Shown here in pieces: positions 34,464-43,611 of a stretch of 43,945 nt of DNA (positions are counted from its first letter, which is position 1; each line of letters starts with the position of its first letter). The stretch is from Alphaproteobacteria bacterium CG1_02_46_17 (lineage in GTDB: Bacteria; Pseudomonadota; Alphaproteobacteria; Micavibrionales; Micavibrionaceae). The notes beneath the pieces are model-generated. The model made no database searches, had not been told where the DNA came from, and was given only the letters and a program-made list of their open reading frames with translations. The stretch covers positions 1 through 43,945 of the forward strand of contig MNUG01000036.1 of NCBI GenBank assembly GCA_001871905.1, in the 5' to 3' direction. Made by a program: the position numbers and the translations under genes.

Positions 34464-35879
34464 CTACAGGTGCAATGTTGCCGGTTCAGGATGATCTTTT
34501 TCCGGCGCATATCCTTTTGCAGGAGCTTGATCGGGGCAGGTCTTTGAAAATAGTTCCAGCGCCGAGGTTGTCGCTGTTCGTGCAATAATCGAGTCCGCAG
34601 CCGCCGCACGTTGTACGACATCAAAATCATCTCGTTCTTGGGCAAGACGCAAGTCCTTTGCTATATGAAAGACAGACAAGAGAGCCATTCTTTCCTTACT
34701 GTCCATATCCATTACGGCAGAGAGAAGGCGGGCCTTTATCTGATCGGTTATCGCAGCAGCGCCCGCAGGTCTTTGCACTTCTGCAACAATCATATCCATC
34801 ATATCTTTTGGCGAAATTTGATGATGATTTTGGGTCTTGACCAATTGAAGATAGGCCCGCGCTCTTTCTATTTTATCCTGATCAAAGCTGTGGATTTTAT
34901 GGTTTCCCCGTGCGGAGGTCACTTTTTTCGGATCAAGGATCGTTGGCACTGCCGTTTGATAGGTCAGTAACAAAGCCAGATTTTCCAGTTCAATCCGATT
35001 CCGCCATTGCCCATGAGAATCGCCCTGATTCCTTGGCATGCATCGGGCGAAATACTCAATGACCGGCATTGATTCATTCAATTGATACATCTGCGGAAGC
35101 TCTTGATTATACAACCCGTTTTTAGGGTATCCTACCGCGCCATCAAGTTTGTAGGCGGGAATGAATGTCCACGCCCTAAAAACTCCCTCAGGGCCAATCA
35201 GTTGCATACGGTCACAAGCCTGCACGGCACGAGACATATAGCTCTGGCCATTTTCACTGTAGGAATGCGCCAGAACGGCATACAGGAAATGATTTTTCAG
35301 TTCCTTTGGAATGGCCTGATATTTCTGTTGGGAAAGCACATCATCGAGCATAAGAAAACTTAGCTGCGCATGAGGTACCCAGTTGGTATGAGGATTTTTA
35401 TCGTCCATCATCCAACCTTCGAGAATACGCCCCAGATCATGGAAGGCCGTTGGAATAACAAAAGCCGCCTTATAGCCTTGAGGTCTTTCCATTTCCAGAT
35501 ACCGCAGTGCTTCGGCTGCGTCCTTGGCCATTTGCCATTTGTCATGCCCGATGGGCAGTAATTGTTGTCTGGTTCTTGTCTGACGATCTTCCAAAAGCTC
35601 AAAAGACGACTTCACCAGATCTTGAAGTTCTTCCAGCAAAGACGCCAATGTGGTTTGTCCTGTTTCCGACTCCACCCATTTATCCAGTTCCGGACAATGC
35701 GAGGCCGAATCAAACCCATCATCAACGTTGATTGCTTTATCCCGAACGTCTTTTAGAAAATTATCAGAGCGAAGCCGAGCGCCTGCCCTCAGTATCCCGT
35801 AGGACTCCTGATCATATGGCTTTATAAAATATTTCTGCCACACACCAAGTCTATTGAGCTCTATTTTTTCGTTCAGCAT
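34464..35879 (-). CDS. HD-domain protein, unknown substrate
   Basis: A 471-residue protein whose central part (about 108-235) has the spacing of a metal-dependent HD phosphohydrolase: His112 (GHDKW), His147-Asp148 (AFHDLGR), His170 (PHAQLSF), His205 (LAHSYSEN) and Asp223 (ACDRMQL). The N-terminal 100 residues and the C-terminal part (from about 330) are without recognisable domains, mostly helical. The HD superfamily hydrolyses nucleotides, ppGpp or c-di-GMP; nothing here shows which, and the RelA or HD-GYP signatures are absent. It has no clear ribosome site. Convergent with DUF2892 (5 bp gap). Confidence 0.72.
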   Translation of the reverse strand: MLNEKIELNRLGVWQKYFIKPYDQESYGILRAGARLRSDNFLKDVRDKAINVDDGFDSASHCPELDKWVESETGQTTLASLLEELQDLVKSSFELLEDRQTRTRQQLLPIGHDKWQMAKDAAEALRYLEMERPQGYKAAFVIPTAFHDLGRILEGWMMDDKNPHTNWVPHAQLSFLMLDDVLSQQKYQAIPKELKNHFLYAVLAHSYSENGQSYMSRAVQACDRMQLIGPEGVFRAWTFIPAYKLDGAVGYPKNGLYNQELPQMYQLNESMPVIEYFARCMPRNQGDSHGQWRNRIELENLALLLTYQTAVPTILDPKKVTSARGNHKIHSFDQDKIERARAYLQLVKTQNHHQISPKDMMDMIVAEVQRPAGAAAITDQIKARLLSAVMDMDSKERMALLSVFHIAKDLRLAQERDDFDVVQRAAAADSIIARTATTSALELFSKTCPDQAPAKGYAPEKDHPEPATLHL

Positions 35880-35930
35880 AATAAATGTCTTATATTTTAT
35901 TTATGACAAAAATTCAACTTTTACTGACAT

Positions 35931-36917
35931 TTATTGTCCAGACTTCCGCAGTTTACGCCATTCGGCCACGTTTCTATTGTGCTCCTCAAGCGTTTTGGCA
36001 AAAGCATGCCCCCCTGTTCCATCCGCCACGAAATAGAGAAATTCGTTATTCTCAGGGTGGAGAACGGCCTCAATAGCATCGCGCCCCGGATTGGCGATCG
36101 GCGCGGGGGGAAGTCCTGCATTTTTATAGGTGTTATAGGCCGACTCAATCTCGAGATCTTTCGAAAGCAAGCGCCGCCCCAACGGCCCTTTTCCTTCGTT
36201 TTTTGGTTGCCCCTTGGTCAGGGCATAGATCACAGTCGGGTCGGATTGAAGCGGGATATCAAGGCGCAAGCGATTGATGAAAACGCCGGCAATCATCTTT
36301 CTCTCGCTGGCTTTGCCGGTTTCTTTTTCAACAATTGAAGCCAATGTGAGGGCTTCTTCCCATGTCGAAAATGGTAAGTCAGGCGCACGTTTATCCCAGA
36401 GTTCCTGATGGGTTTTATTCATGGCCTCGACCATTTGGGCAATTTTATCGGCTCTGGGTTCATTGCGCGTAAAATGGTAGGTGTCGGGCAATAGGGTTCC
36501 TTCAAGAGGGATATTTTCTATTTCGCCCCCCAGACCATCTGTCTCATTGAGAATTTGCACAATCTCGAAAGATGTCAGTCCTTCGGGAATCGTAAATTTG
36601 CGTTGCACAACGCGGCCCGCGATCAATTGATCCTGAATATCCTTGATACTCGCATGGGCGGCAATTTCATATTCCCCCGCCTTGAGCGTCAAGGAGGCCC
36701 CTTTCATTTTCAAGGAGCCAAGGAAGATCCATTTATTCGAGATTATGCCCTGCTGTTCGAGATCATGGGCGATCTGGCGCGAGCCCATACCTTTTTCAAT
36801 TTCAAAAATGACTGGGTCAACATTTTGTCCAGAGGCTTTGAATTGCTGGACTGCGAAAACAGCTCCCCCTGCGGCGACGATTATCATTGTCAACGCAAGA
36901 GAGAGAAATATTTTCAT
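35931..36917 (-). CDS. mltG: Endolytic murein transglycosylase MltG
   Basis: A 328-residue inner-membrane enzyme cutting nascent glycan strands and so setting their length. N-terminal transmembrane helix (3-22), a LysM-like region (about 36-100), then the YceG catalytic domain with LASIVEKETG (Glu197), GVFINRLRLDIPLQSDPTVIYAL and NTYKNAGLPPAPIANPG. Gene order acpP-fabF-mltG is common in alphaproteobacteria; 13 bp separate it from fabF, so the two form an operon. Confidence 0.95.
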   Translation of the reverse strand: MKIFLSLALTMIIVAAGGAVFAVQQFKASGQNVDPVIFEIEKGMGSRQIAHDLEQQGIISNKWIFLGSLKMKGASLTLKAGEYEIAAHASIKDIQDQLIAGRVVQRKFTIPEGLTSFEIVQILNETDGLGGEIENIPLEGTLLPDTYHFTRNEPRADKIAQMVEAMNKTHQELWDKRAPDLPFSTWEEALTLASIVEKETGKASERKMIAGVFINRLRLDIPLQSDPTVIYALTKGQPKNEGKGPLGRRLLSKDLEIESAYNTYKNAGLPPAPIANPGRDAIEAVLHPENNEFLYFVADGTGGHAFAKTLEEHNRNVAEWRKLRKSGQ

Positions 36918-36930
36918 GAAGGGGTTCCCG

Positions 36931-38199
36931 TTACTCTACGGCTTTCAAGACCAATGACGCATTGGTTCCACCGAAACCGAACGAGTTCGAAAGAGCAATT
37001 TTGACTTTCTTCTCTTTGGCAACTTTAGGCACCAGATCAATTCCTTTACAAGATTCCGACACGTTTTCGAGATTGAGGGTCGGTGGAATGATGCCCGATT
37101 GGATGGCCTTAACCGAAAAAATGGCCTCGACCGCTCCGGCTGCACCCAGCAAGTGGCCAATAGCCGATTTGGTGGAGGACATCATCACATCATCAACCGC
37201 AGAGCCAAACAGACGTTTGACTGCGCCACATTCTATCCCGTCACCCATAGGGGTCGAAGTTCCATGCGCATTGATATAATCAATATCTTCAGGATTAACT
37301 TCTGCACGCGCCAAGGCCGCTTTCATTGCTCGGAAGCCGCCGTCTCCGTCTTCTGCCGGAGAGGTAATGTGATATGCATCGCCAGATAATCCATACCCGA
37401 TCACTTCGGCATAGATTTTTGCACCGCGTTTTTTTGCATGCTCAAGCTCTTCCAGAATGACGATTCCGGCACCTTCGGCAATAACGAACCCGTCACGGCC
37501 TTCGTCAAAGGGGCGCGAGCCTGCTTCCGGATTGTCGTTATATGAGGTTGAAAGCGCACGGCACGCCGCAAAAGAGGCAACCCCCAAGCGGTTGACGGCT
37601 GCTTCTGCACCACCTGCCACCATGACATCGGCATCACCCAACATAATCAGGCGAGAGGCATCCCCGATCGCATGCGATCCGGTTGCACAAGCCGTTACCA
37701 CCGAGTGGTTAGGCCCTTTGAATCCGTGTTTAATCGATACATGGCCGGATGCCAGATTAATCAGCATTGCAGGGACTGCAAATGGTGATACGCGGCGCGG
37801 GCCTTTTTGAATTAGGGTTTCAGATGTCTCATAAATACTCTGTAAGCCGCCAATACCAGAGCCAATCATCACGCCAGTGCGCTCGCGGTCTTCATCGGTT
37901 TGGGGAACCCAGCCGGAATCTTTTACGGCTTCATCAGCTGCCATCACACCATAGAGGATAAAAGTATCAACTTTTTTCTGTTCTTTCGGCGGGATTGCAT
38001 TATCGGCATTAAAACCATCGGCAAAACCTTCGTTTTGATATGGAACAAGACCCGCAATCTGCGAGGCCATGTCAGATGATTCAAACCGTGTGATTTTACG
38101 CACACCGCTTTTGCCCGAAATCAGGGCGGCCCAGTTTTTTTCAACCCCCACACCCAGTGGAGATACAATTCCCATTCCGGTTATAACAACGCGTCTCAT
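36931..38199 (-). CDS. fabF: Beta-ketoacyl-ACP synthase II
   Basis: A 422-residue condensing enzyme of fatty-acid elongation. Catalytic triad: Cys171 (VTACATGSH), His312 (NAHGTST) and His349 (SAIGHLLGAAG), plus the C-terminal SNSFGFGGTNASL. It elongates acyl-ACP with malonyl-ACP. The acpP gene lies directly upstream. A hairpin sits between acpP and fabF (38255-38301), as discussed there. Confidence 0.96.
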   Translation of the reverse strand: MRRVVITGMGIVSPLGVGVEKNWAALISGKSGVRKITRFESSDMASQIAGLVPYQNEGFADGFNADNAIPPKEQKKVDTFILYGVMAADEAVKDSGWVPQTDEDRERTGVMIGSGIGGLQSIYETSETLIQKGPRRVSPFAVPAMLINLASGHVSIKHGFKGPNHSVVTACATGSHAIGDASRLIMLGDADVMVAGGAEAAVNRLGVASFAACRALSTSYNDNPEAGSRPFDEGRDGFVIAEGAGIVILEELEHAKKRGAKIYAEVIGYGLSGDAYHITSPAEDGDGGFRAMKAALARAEVNPEDIDYINAHGTSTPMGDGIECGAVKRLFGSAVDDVMMSSTKSAIGHLLGAAGAVEAIFSVKAIQSGIIPPTLNLENVSESCKGIDLVPKVAKEKKVKIALSNSFGFGGTNASLVLKAVE

Positions 38200-38254
38200 G
38201 ATCGGCTCTAACTAATATTATCCTAGAAAAATAGTATCTCTATTAAACCAAAAC

Positions 38255-38301
38255 AAAAGGGCCGCGCCAAGACTTAAATCTATAGCGAAAACGGCCCCTT
38301 T
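38255..38301 (-). terminator. Hairpin between acpP and fabF
   Basis: On the minus strand AAAGGGGCCG (38301-38292) pairs with CGGCCCTTT (38264-38256), one bulge, long 27-base loop, then TTGTTTTGG. It lies 18 bp after the acpP stop. It could end most acpP messages, giving more acpP than fabF RNA, a known expression need, while letting some read through. The loop is long for an intrinsic terminator. Confidence 0.5.
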
Positions 38302-38318
38302 GGAAATCTACATTAGAT

Positions 38319-38555
38319 TTAAGCAGCTTTCTGGCTGATGAAGCTTACAGCGTCACCAAATGTTTGGATTTTTTCTGCTGCGTCATCTGGTATTTCGATG
38401 TTGAATTCTTCTTCGAAAGCCATCACCAACTCAACTGTGTCCAACGAGTCTGCACCGAGATCGTCAATAAAGCTGGCGCTCTCTGTTACTTTGCTCTCGT
38501 CAACGCTGAGGTGCTCAACGACGATTTTTCTTACGCGGTCTGCAATATCGCTCAT
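38319..38555 (-). CDS. acpP: Acyl carrier protein
   Basis: A 78-residue carrier of growing acyl chains. Phosphopantetheine is attached at Ser37 ([11 protein letters not shown]). The start MSDIADRV matches the family, with GGGAA upstream, and replaces the longer open frame from 38627. The highly acidic helices are normal. The fabF gene follows after the hairpin at 38255-38301. Confidence 0.97.
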   Translation of the reverse strand: MSDIADRVRKIVVEHLSVDESKVTESASFIDDLGADSLDTVELVMAFEEEFNIEIPDDAAEKIQTFGDAVSFISQKAA

Positions 38556-38650
38556 AATTTTTAGTTCCCGTATTTTGTTAAAATTTCCATTTTCAGAACG
38601 GTTGGAACATAAACGGCCTTTTTCCAATTTGCAAGTGCCAAACCCTTTAC

Positions 38651-39328
38651 TTATCCACAGGCCTTTTTTATGTAATCAACTATTTCGCTCCATTCCCCGA
38701 AAACCCGCTCTACGCCTACACTTTCAAGATTCTTTGTCATAGAGGCCGGATTATGGCTGACTGCCGTTATACCAAGAACCCGCATTCCAGCAGATACACC
38801 TGCCCTTGCTCCAGAGGTCGTGTCTTCGACCACAATCGTCTTTTCAGGGGATACCCCCATCTGTTCAGCGGCATATAAAAACAGGTCAGGTTCCGGTTTT
38901 CCGCGAGCGACCTGAGATTTTGTAAAAATATGATCTTCAGTGAACAAATCCAGCAAGCCAATTTTTTTTATGGCGGTCATAACATTGACCCGTTCCCCAT
39001 TCGAGCCAACACAAACTTTGTAGTGTCGTTCCAATTCCTGCACCGCTTCGACTGCGCCAGGAACCGGACGCAAAGACCTCTCGGTCTCACTCCGCGCAAG
39101 ATTGATAAACTGATCTATGAAATCAACTGGCAGCGTGACGTTGTTTTCCCGTTCGATCAGTTTGACCAGATCACTCATCGCCTGCCCTGCCAGATGTTCA
39201 TGACAATGTTCCAGTGTATATTTTTCCAGTCCGAGCTCGATTAAAAGATCGGACACTGCCGCATTATTTATAGCCTCTGAATCTGAGAGCGTGCCGTCAT
39301 TGTCAAAGATTACCAGTTCAATAGTCAT
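38651..39328 (-). CDS. HAD-family phosphatase (beta-phosphoglucomutase-like)
   Basis: A 225-residue haloacid-dehalogenase hydrolase. Motif I is [11 protein letters not shown] with nucleophile Asp8 and acid/base Asp10, a helical cap follows (about 15-85), motif II VGSNGER, motif [12 protein letters not shown] and motif [14 protein letters not shown]. Substrates in this subgroup are sugar phosphates or phosphoglycolate, unknown here. Its ATG directly follows the mrp stop (TAAATG) and its ribosome site GAGG lies inside mrp, so the two are translationally coupled. Confidence 0.88.
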   Translation of the reverse strand: MTIELVIFDNDGTLSDSEAINNAAVSDLLIELGLEKYTLEHCHEHLAGQAMSDLVKLIERENNVTLPVDFIDQFINLARSETERSLRPVPGAVEAVQELERHYKVCVGSNGERVNVMTAIKKIGLLDLFTEDHIFTKSQVARGKPEPDLFLYAAEQMGVSPEKTIVVEDTTSGARAGVSAGMRVLGITAVSHNPASMTKNLESVGVERVFGEWSEIVDYIKKACG

Positions 39329-40456
39329 TTAGTCCTCAATTCTTATGTTAGGGGCAACACGTTGCGCTTTGTCCAAGCCCGCCATAACGTTTGCCGCAAT
39401 GACAGAAAAACTTTTTGCCTGTGGGCTGGATGGATCCGCCACCACCACAGGATTGCCCGTATCAGACAACTCACGAATACGCGCATGTAACGGAATTTCA
39501 CCAAGAAACGGGACCCCCAATCTTGCCGCATCTACTGCGGCCCCTCCATGACCAAAAATATCTTCGCGGTGGCCACATTCCGGACAAACAAAGTAGGACA
39601 TATTCTCGATAATACCCAAGACAGGGACTGCCACCTTGCGGAACAGTTCCAACCCCTTACGCGCATCAATCAATGCAATATCTTGCGGGGTTGAAACCAC
39701 CACTCCGCCCGAAAGAGGGACACGTTGTGCAAGTGTCAAATGAATGTCCCCCGTTCCGGGAGGCAAGTCGATCACCAGAACATCCAGACCATCCCACACC
39801 ACATCCCGAATCATTTGCAGCAAGGCAGATTGCACCATCGGGCCGCGCCAGATCATCGGAGCCTCTTCATCAACCAAAAAGCCCATCGACATGATTTTTA
39901 GGCCATGTGCCTCAATCGGAATGATCCGCCCATTTTCATCTTGCGTTGTTTTCTTGTCTTTGACCCCCGCTAATCTGGGTTGAGAGGGGCCGTAAATATC
40001 GGCATCGAGAAGCCCGACTTTTTTACCCGTGGCCGCAATGGCCAAAGCCAGATTAATCGCCACAGTCGATTTACCCACGCCACCTTTGCCGGATGACACT
40101 GCAATGATGTCCTTGACGTTTGGAACCTTATCAGTTGTCGGTTGTTGTAAGGGTTTGGATGGCGCGACAGGTGCAGTTGCCTGTCCGGTCATCACAACAG
40201 TGGCTTTGGTGATAGCGGTGATTTTTTCAATTTCTTCAACCATCCGCGCCCGTAACACTTCCGCTGAATTTGCATCCACGTCTTGTGAAACATCCAACAC
40301 GACAATCGCCTGTCCGGATTTCGTCACCTGAACATCATCAAGGCGGATGCCTCCATGGTCCTTTACAATAAACTCCGCCGTTTGACGAACAAACTCCCGC
40401 GAATCACCATAATCCGGCTTCAAAGACTGTTTTTTGGATTTTAGAAAAGAAAACAT
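39329..40456 (-). CDS. mrp: Mrp/ApbC iron-sulfur cluster carrier ATPase
   Basis: A 375-residue P-loop ATPase that binds and hands over 4Fe-4S clusters to apo-proteins. N-terminal MIP18-like (DUF59) domain (about 15-95), a Pro/Thr linker, deviant Walker A SSGKGGVGKST, DADIYGPSQPRL, Walker B DVLVIDLPPGTGD, and the cluster cysteines Cys291 and Cys294 (FVCPECG). GGAG lies 8 bases before the ATG. Operon with the HAD gene; divergent from hflK. Confidence 0.95.
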   Translation of the reverse strand: MFSFLKSKKQSLKPDYGDSREFVRQTAEFIVKDHGGIRLDDVQVTKSGQAIVVLDVSQDVDANSAEVLRARMVEEIEKITAITKATVVMTGQATAPVAPSKPLQQPTTDKVPNVKDIIAVSSGKGGVGKSTVAINLALAIAATGKKVGLLDADIYGPSQPRLAGVKDKKTTQDENGRIIPIEAHGLKIMSMGFLVDEEAPMIWRGPMVQSALLQMIRDVVWDGLDVLVIDLPPGTGDIHLTLAQRVPLSGGVVVSTPQDIALIDARKGLELFRKVAVPVLGIIENMSYFVCPECGHREDIFGHGGAAVDAARLGVPFLGEIPLHARIRELSDTGNPVVVADPSSPQAKSFSVIAANVMAGLDKAQRVAPNIRIED

Positions 40457-40470
40457 GGGTTAAACTCCGG

Positions 40471-40494
40471 TTTGAGTGTTGTTTTTAACTCAAA
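40471..40494. repeat. Inverted repeat between mrp and hflK
   Basis: TTTGAGT (40471-40477) and ACTCAAA (40488-40494), a perfect 7-bp inverted repeat with a 10-bp spacer in the 95-bp divergent region. A protein-binding site is possible; no promoter boxes are obvious nearby. Confidence 0.3.
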
Positions 40495-40551
40495 AAGCAT
40501 TAATGTCTAGAGGAATTACCCAGAGATATAAGGTATTTAAGGAGCTTTTCT

Positions 40552-41721
40552 ATGGCCTGGAACGACGACCATCAAGACAAAGGGGATTCCCCGCGCAAGA
40601 ATCCATGGGGGAAACCCGAGGATGATCGCCAAAACGATCACCACGATCGCCCGAACTGGGGCCGTGGGCCGCAAGATGACGGCGAAATCAATTTTGACCA
40701 GATGCTCAAAACAATCAGGAAAAATCTTGATGGCATGTTGCCTCATTCCGGTGGGAGCATAGGCCGGATTGCTGCCCTGATTATTGCCGTTGCTGCTGCT
40801 TTATGGCTTTTGAGTGGAATTTACCTGATCCAGCCCAATGAAAACGGCGTGGTTTTAACTTTCGGCGAATATACCCGCACGGATGAAACTCCGGGGATTA
40901 AATGGAAAGTTCCGTGGCCGATCCAAAGCGTTAGGATTGTCGATGTGACAACTGAACGACGTATTCATATCGGATTCGTCGCTCCGAACGCCAACTCGAC
41001 CAAGCTGGTCTCATCCAGTGGTGGAGCTCATCAGGAAAGCCTGATGCTGACTGGTGACGAAAACATCGTCGATATCAACTTTGTTGTGTTGTGGCGCGTG
41101 GCCAGTGCCAAGGATTTCCTGTATTCAATACGAGAACCGGAAGACACCATCAATCTGGTGGCTGCCAGTACCATGCGTGAAATTATCGGGCAAACCAATA
41201 TCCAGCCTGCCCTGACCGATGCTCGGACCAAAATCCAGTCCGATGCCAAGACCCTGATGCAAAAGCTGTTGGACGAATATCACGCCGGTGTGACCATCAA
41301 TAATGTTCAACTCCAAAAAGTTGACCCTCCTGCTGCTGTTGTTGATGCTTTCAACGAAGTGCAACGAGCACGTCAGAAAAAAGAAGAACTGAAAAACCTT
41401 GCCGAATCTTATCGCAACGACATTATCCCGCGTGCCAAAGGGGATTCTGAGAAAATGCGTCAGGATGCGGATGCGTATAGACAAGAAGTCGTAAACCGTG
41501 CGACCGGTGATGCCAAACGTTTTTCGGATATCTATGCCGCCTATAAAGAGTCAAAAGATGTGACTGCAGAACGTATGTATCTCGAGACTATGGAGCAGGT
41601 TTTGAAAAATGCCAAAACAGTTGTGATGAGCAGCAAAGACAGCGGGGTTCTTCCCTTCCTGCCTTTGGGTGATTCCAAAACCGGCACAGTTGCCGCAAGT
41701 TCATCTGTTAACAGCAATTAA
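40552..41721 (+). CDS. hflK: FtsH protease regulator HflK
   Basis: A 389-residue band-7/SPFH membrane protein. A charged Gly/Pro/Asp-rich cytoplasmic N-terminus (1-65) is followed by one transmembrane helix (about 72-92) and a periplasmic SPFH domain (GVVLTFGEYTRTDETPGIKWKVPWP, then LMLTGDENIVDINFVVLW), and a coiled-coil region (about 265-330) ending in VASS-rich tail. HflK and HflC build a cage around FtsH. AAGGAG precedes the ATG at 8 bases. Fifteen bases before hflC. Confidence 0.95.
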   Translation: MAWNDDHQDKGDSPRKNPWGKPEDDRQNDHHDRPNWGRGPQDDGEINFDQMLKTIRKNLDGMLPHSGGSIGRIAALIIAVAAALWLLSGIYLIQPNENGVVLTFGEYTRTDETPGIKWKVPWPIQSVRIVDVTTERRIHIGFVAPNANSTKLVSSSGGAHQESLMLTGDENIVDINFVVLWRVASAKDFLYSIREPEDTINLVAASTMREIIGQTNIQPALTDARTKIQSDAKTLMQKLLDEYHAGVTINNVQLQKVDPPAAVVDAFNEVQRARQKKEELKNLAESYRNDIIPRAKGDSEKMRQDADAYRQEVVNRATGDAKRFSDIYAAYKESKDVTAERMYLETMEQVLKNAKTVVMSSKDSGVLPFLPLGDSKTGTVAASSSVNSN

Positions 41722-41736
41722 GCGGAGACCCATGTT

Positions 41737-42603
41737 ATGAGTGACGGAAAAATCCTTGGTCTGGCAGTTGCCGCCATTGTAGCCTTTATCTTGATTAACT
41801 CGACCATCTTCACTGTGACAGAAGGTCAACAGGTTATGGTTTTGCGCTTTGGTGATCCAAAAGTACAAATCACCAGTCCCGGACTGCATTTCAAAATGCC
41901 TTTGATTGATAATATCAGGACATTTGAAAAACGCATTCTGAATGTTGATCCTCCTTCCGAAGAAGTGTTGCTCGCCGACCAGAAACGGTTAGTGGTTGAT
42001 TCATTCGCCCGTTACCGGATCACCGATATGTTGTTGTTCCTGAAAACCTTGAACACAGAAGCATCGGCTCAACAACGTTTGCACACCGTGATCAATTCGG
42101 CACTGCGTTCGATGATGGGTAAGGCGACCTTGCACGATATCCTTTCGGTCAAGCGTGACACTTTGATGGAAAGCATCCAAAGCATCGTGAACGAGGAAGC
42201 CAAACGTTTCGGGATTGAAGTGGTTGATGTCCGTATTGTCCGCGCCGATTTACCTGAACAAGTAACACAGGCAACGTTTGATCGGATGCGTTCCGAACGT
42301 GAACGCGAAGCCCGTGAAGCCCGCGCCGAAGGGGAACAGCTTTCTATCGAAATTCGTTCCAGAGCCGACAAAGAGCGTACCATCCTGTTAGCAGAAGCCA
42401 AACGTGATTCAGAGATCGCACGCGGTGAAGGCGACCGGAAAGCCATTGAAATCTATGGCAAGGCATTCGGGCAAGATCCTAAATTCTACGCGTTCTATCG
42501 TTCACTGGAGGCGTATAGAAATTCATTGTCCAATCCGGAGACAACACTCTTGATCTCACCGGATAGCGAATTTCTGGAGTTCTTCAAAGATAAGTTGAAA
42601 TAA
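41737..42603 (+). CDS. hflC: FtsH protease regulator HflC
   Basis: A 288-residue partner of HflK: short cytoplasmic N-terminus, one transmembrane helix (about 6-26), SPFH domain (VMVLRFGDPKVQITSPGLHFKMP) and coiled coil (about 180-245, ERE...EAR, RSRADKERTILLAEAKRD), ending in LLISPDSEFLEFFKDK as in the family. It follows hflK as an operon and is closed by the terminator at 42607-42632. Confidence 0.95.
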   Translation: MSDGKILGLAVAAIVAFILINSTIFTVTEGQQVMVLRFGDPKVQITSPGLHFKMPLIDNIRTFEKRILNVDPPSEEVLLADQKRLVVDSFARYRITDMLLFLKTLNTEASAQQRLHTVINSALRSMMGKATLHDILSVKRDTLMESIQSIVNEEAKRFGIEVVDVRIVRADLPEQVTQATFDRMRSEREREAREARAEGEQLSIEIRSRADKERTILLAEAKRDSEIARGEGDRKAIEIYGKAFGQDPKFYAFYRSLEAYRNSLSNPETTLLISPDSEFLEFFKDKLK

Positions 42604-42606
42604 AAC

Positions 42607-42632
42607 AAAAGCCGGTCAATGACCGGCTTTTT
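42607..42632 (+). terminator. Bidirectional terminator between hflC and mbfA
   Basis: AAAAGCCGGTCA (42607-42618) and TGACCGGCTTTT (42620-42631) form a GC-rich hairpin with T-runs on both strands. It ends hflC from one side and mbfA (stop at 42655) from the other. Confidence 0.9.
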
Positions 42633-42654
42633 AATTCCGTTTTTCTTTAATACC

Positions 42655-43611
42655 TTATGCGCTACCGATCAAGATCCCTGCGATTAAGACCAAAGCTCCG
42701 CCAAAAATGACCTGAACCATCGCCGAGACCATCGGCGTATCCATATATTTCCAGCGTATCCATGAGATGGCAACCAGTTCAAGCGCCACGACGATCGCGG
42801 CCACAATTGTTGCCGTCCAGAAATCGGTAATCAAATAGGGGAGCGTATGCCCCAGCCCACCCAAGGCCGTCATCAGGCCACAAACAATACCGCGCAACCA
42901 AGGACTGCCGCGACCCGTGATGGCTCCGTCATCGGACATTGCCTCGGTCAATCCCATGCTGATCCCTGCCCCCAGCGACGCAGCCAGACCAACCAAAAAA
43001 GCATCATGGGAGTTGTGTGTCGCAAAAGCAGCCGCAAAAATTGGGGCCAGAGTCGAAATCGACCCATCAATTAGACCAGCAAGTCCGGGCTGAACGACTT
43101 GCAACACAAAGAGGCGACGGGAAATCTCGCCTTCTTCCAGCTTATCAGCATCCGAAACATTTTTGCGCTCGATCTCGATTGCTTTGGCTTCATGATCTCT
43201 CTCAGCTAAAGCCAGATCACCAAGCAATTTCCGGATTTCAACATCCTGCGCCTGTTGCGCTGCTTTCGAATAATAGGTCGATGCCTCGATTTCCATCAGT
43301 TCGGCTTGCTGGCGAACTTCGTCAATCCGCATATTTTCCATCAACCACAATGGATTGCGGCGCATAAATCCCTTCACATCCTGACGGGTAATATATGGCA
43401 AGCGACCGCCAAAGCGTTTTTGAAACATATCGAGCAACATATTCTTATGCTCTTGTTCTTCAGCCGCCATATCTTCGAACATTTGCGCTGTCGATGGATA
43501 GTCTGTCCGCAGCCGGTTGGCAAAGCTCATATAAATCTGTGAGTCTTCTTCTTCGCTGGTGATCGCCAGTGCTAGAATTTCAGGTTCGGTCAGATCGGTA
43601 ATGCGCTTCAT
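42655..43611 (-). CDS. mbfA: Membrane-bound ferritin-like iron exporter (MbfA type)
   Basis: A 318-residue fusion protein. Residues 1-155 form a rubrerythrin/ferritin-like four-helix bundle with repeated ligand motifs ([25 protein letters not shown]). Residues 170-318 form a VIT1/CCC1-like part with about five hydrophobic segments ([17 protein letters not shown], then [18 protein letters not shown]). In Bradyrhizobium and Agrobacterium, MbfA exports iron and protects against iron and peroxide stress, under the regulator Irr. Any upstream Irr box would lie outside the window. ATG overlaps the previous stop as ATGA, so it is translationally coupled to the hydroxylase gene. Confidence 0.92.
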   Translation of the reverse strand: MKRITDLTEPEILALAITSEEEDSQIYMSFANRLRTDYPSTAQMFEDMAAEEQEHKNMLLDMFQKRFGGRLPYITRQDVKGFMRRNPLWLMENMRIDEVRQQAELMEIEASTYYSKAAQQAQDVEIRKLLGDLALAERDHEAKAIEIERKNVSDADKLEEGEISRRLFVLQVVQPGLAGLIDGSISTLAPIFAAAFATHNSHDAFLVGLAASLGAGISMGLTEAMSDDGAITGRGSPWLRGIVCGLMTALGGLGHTLPYLITDFWTATIVAAIVVALELVAISWIRWKYMDTPMVSAMVQVIFGGALVLIAGILIGSA

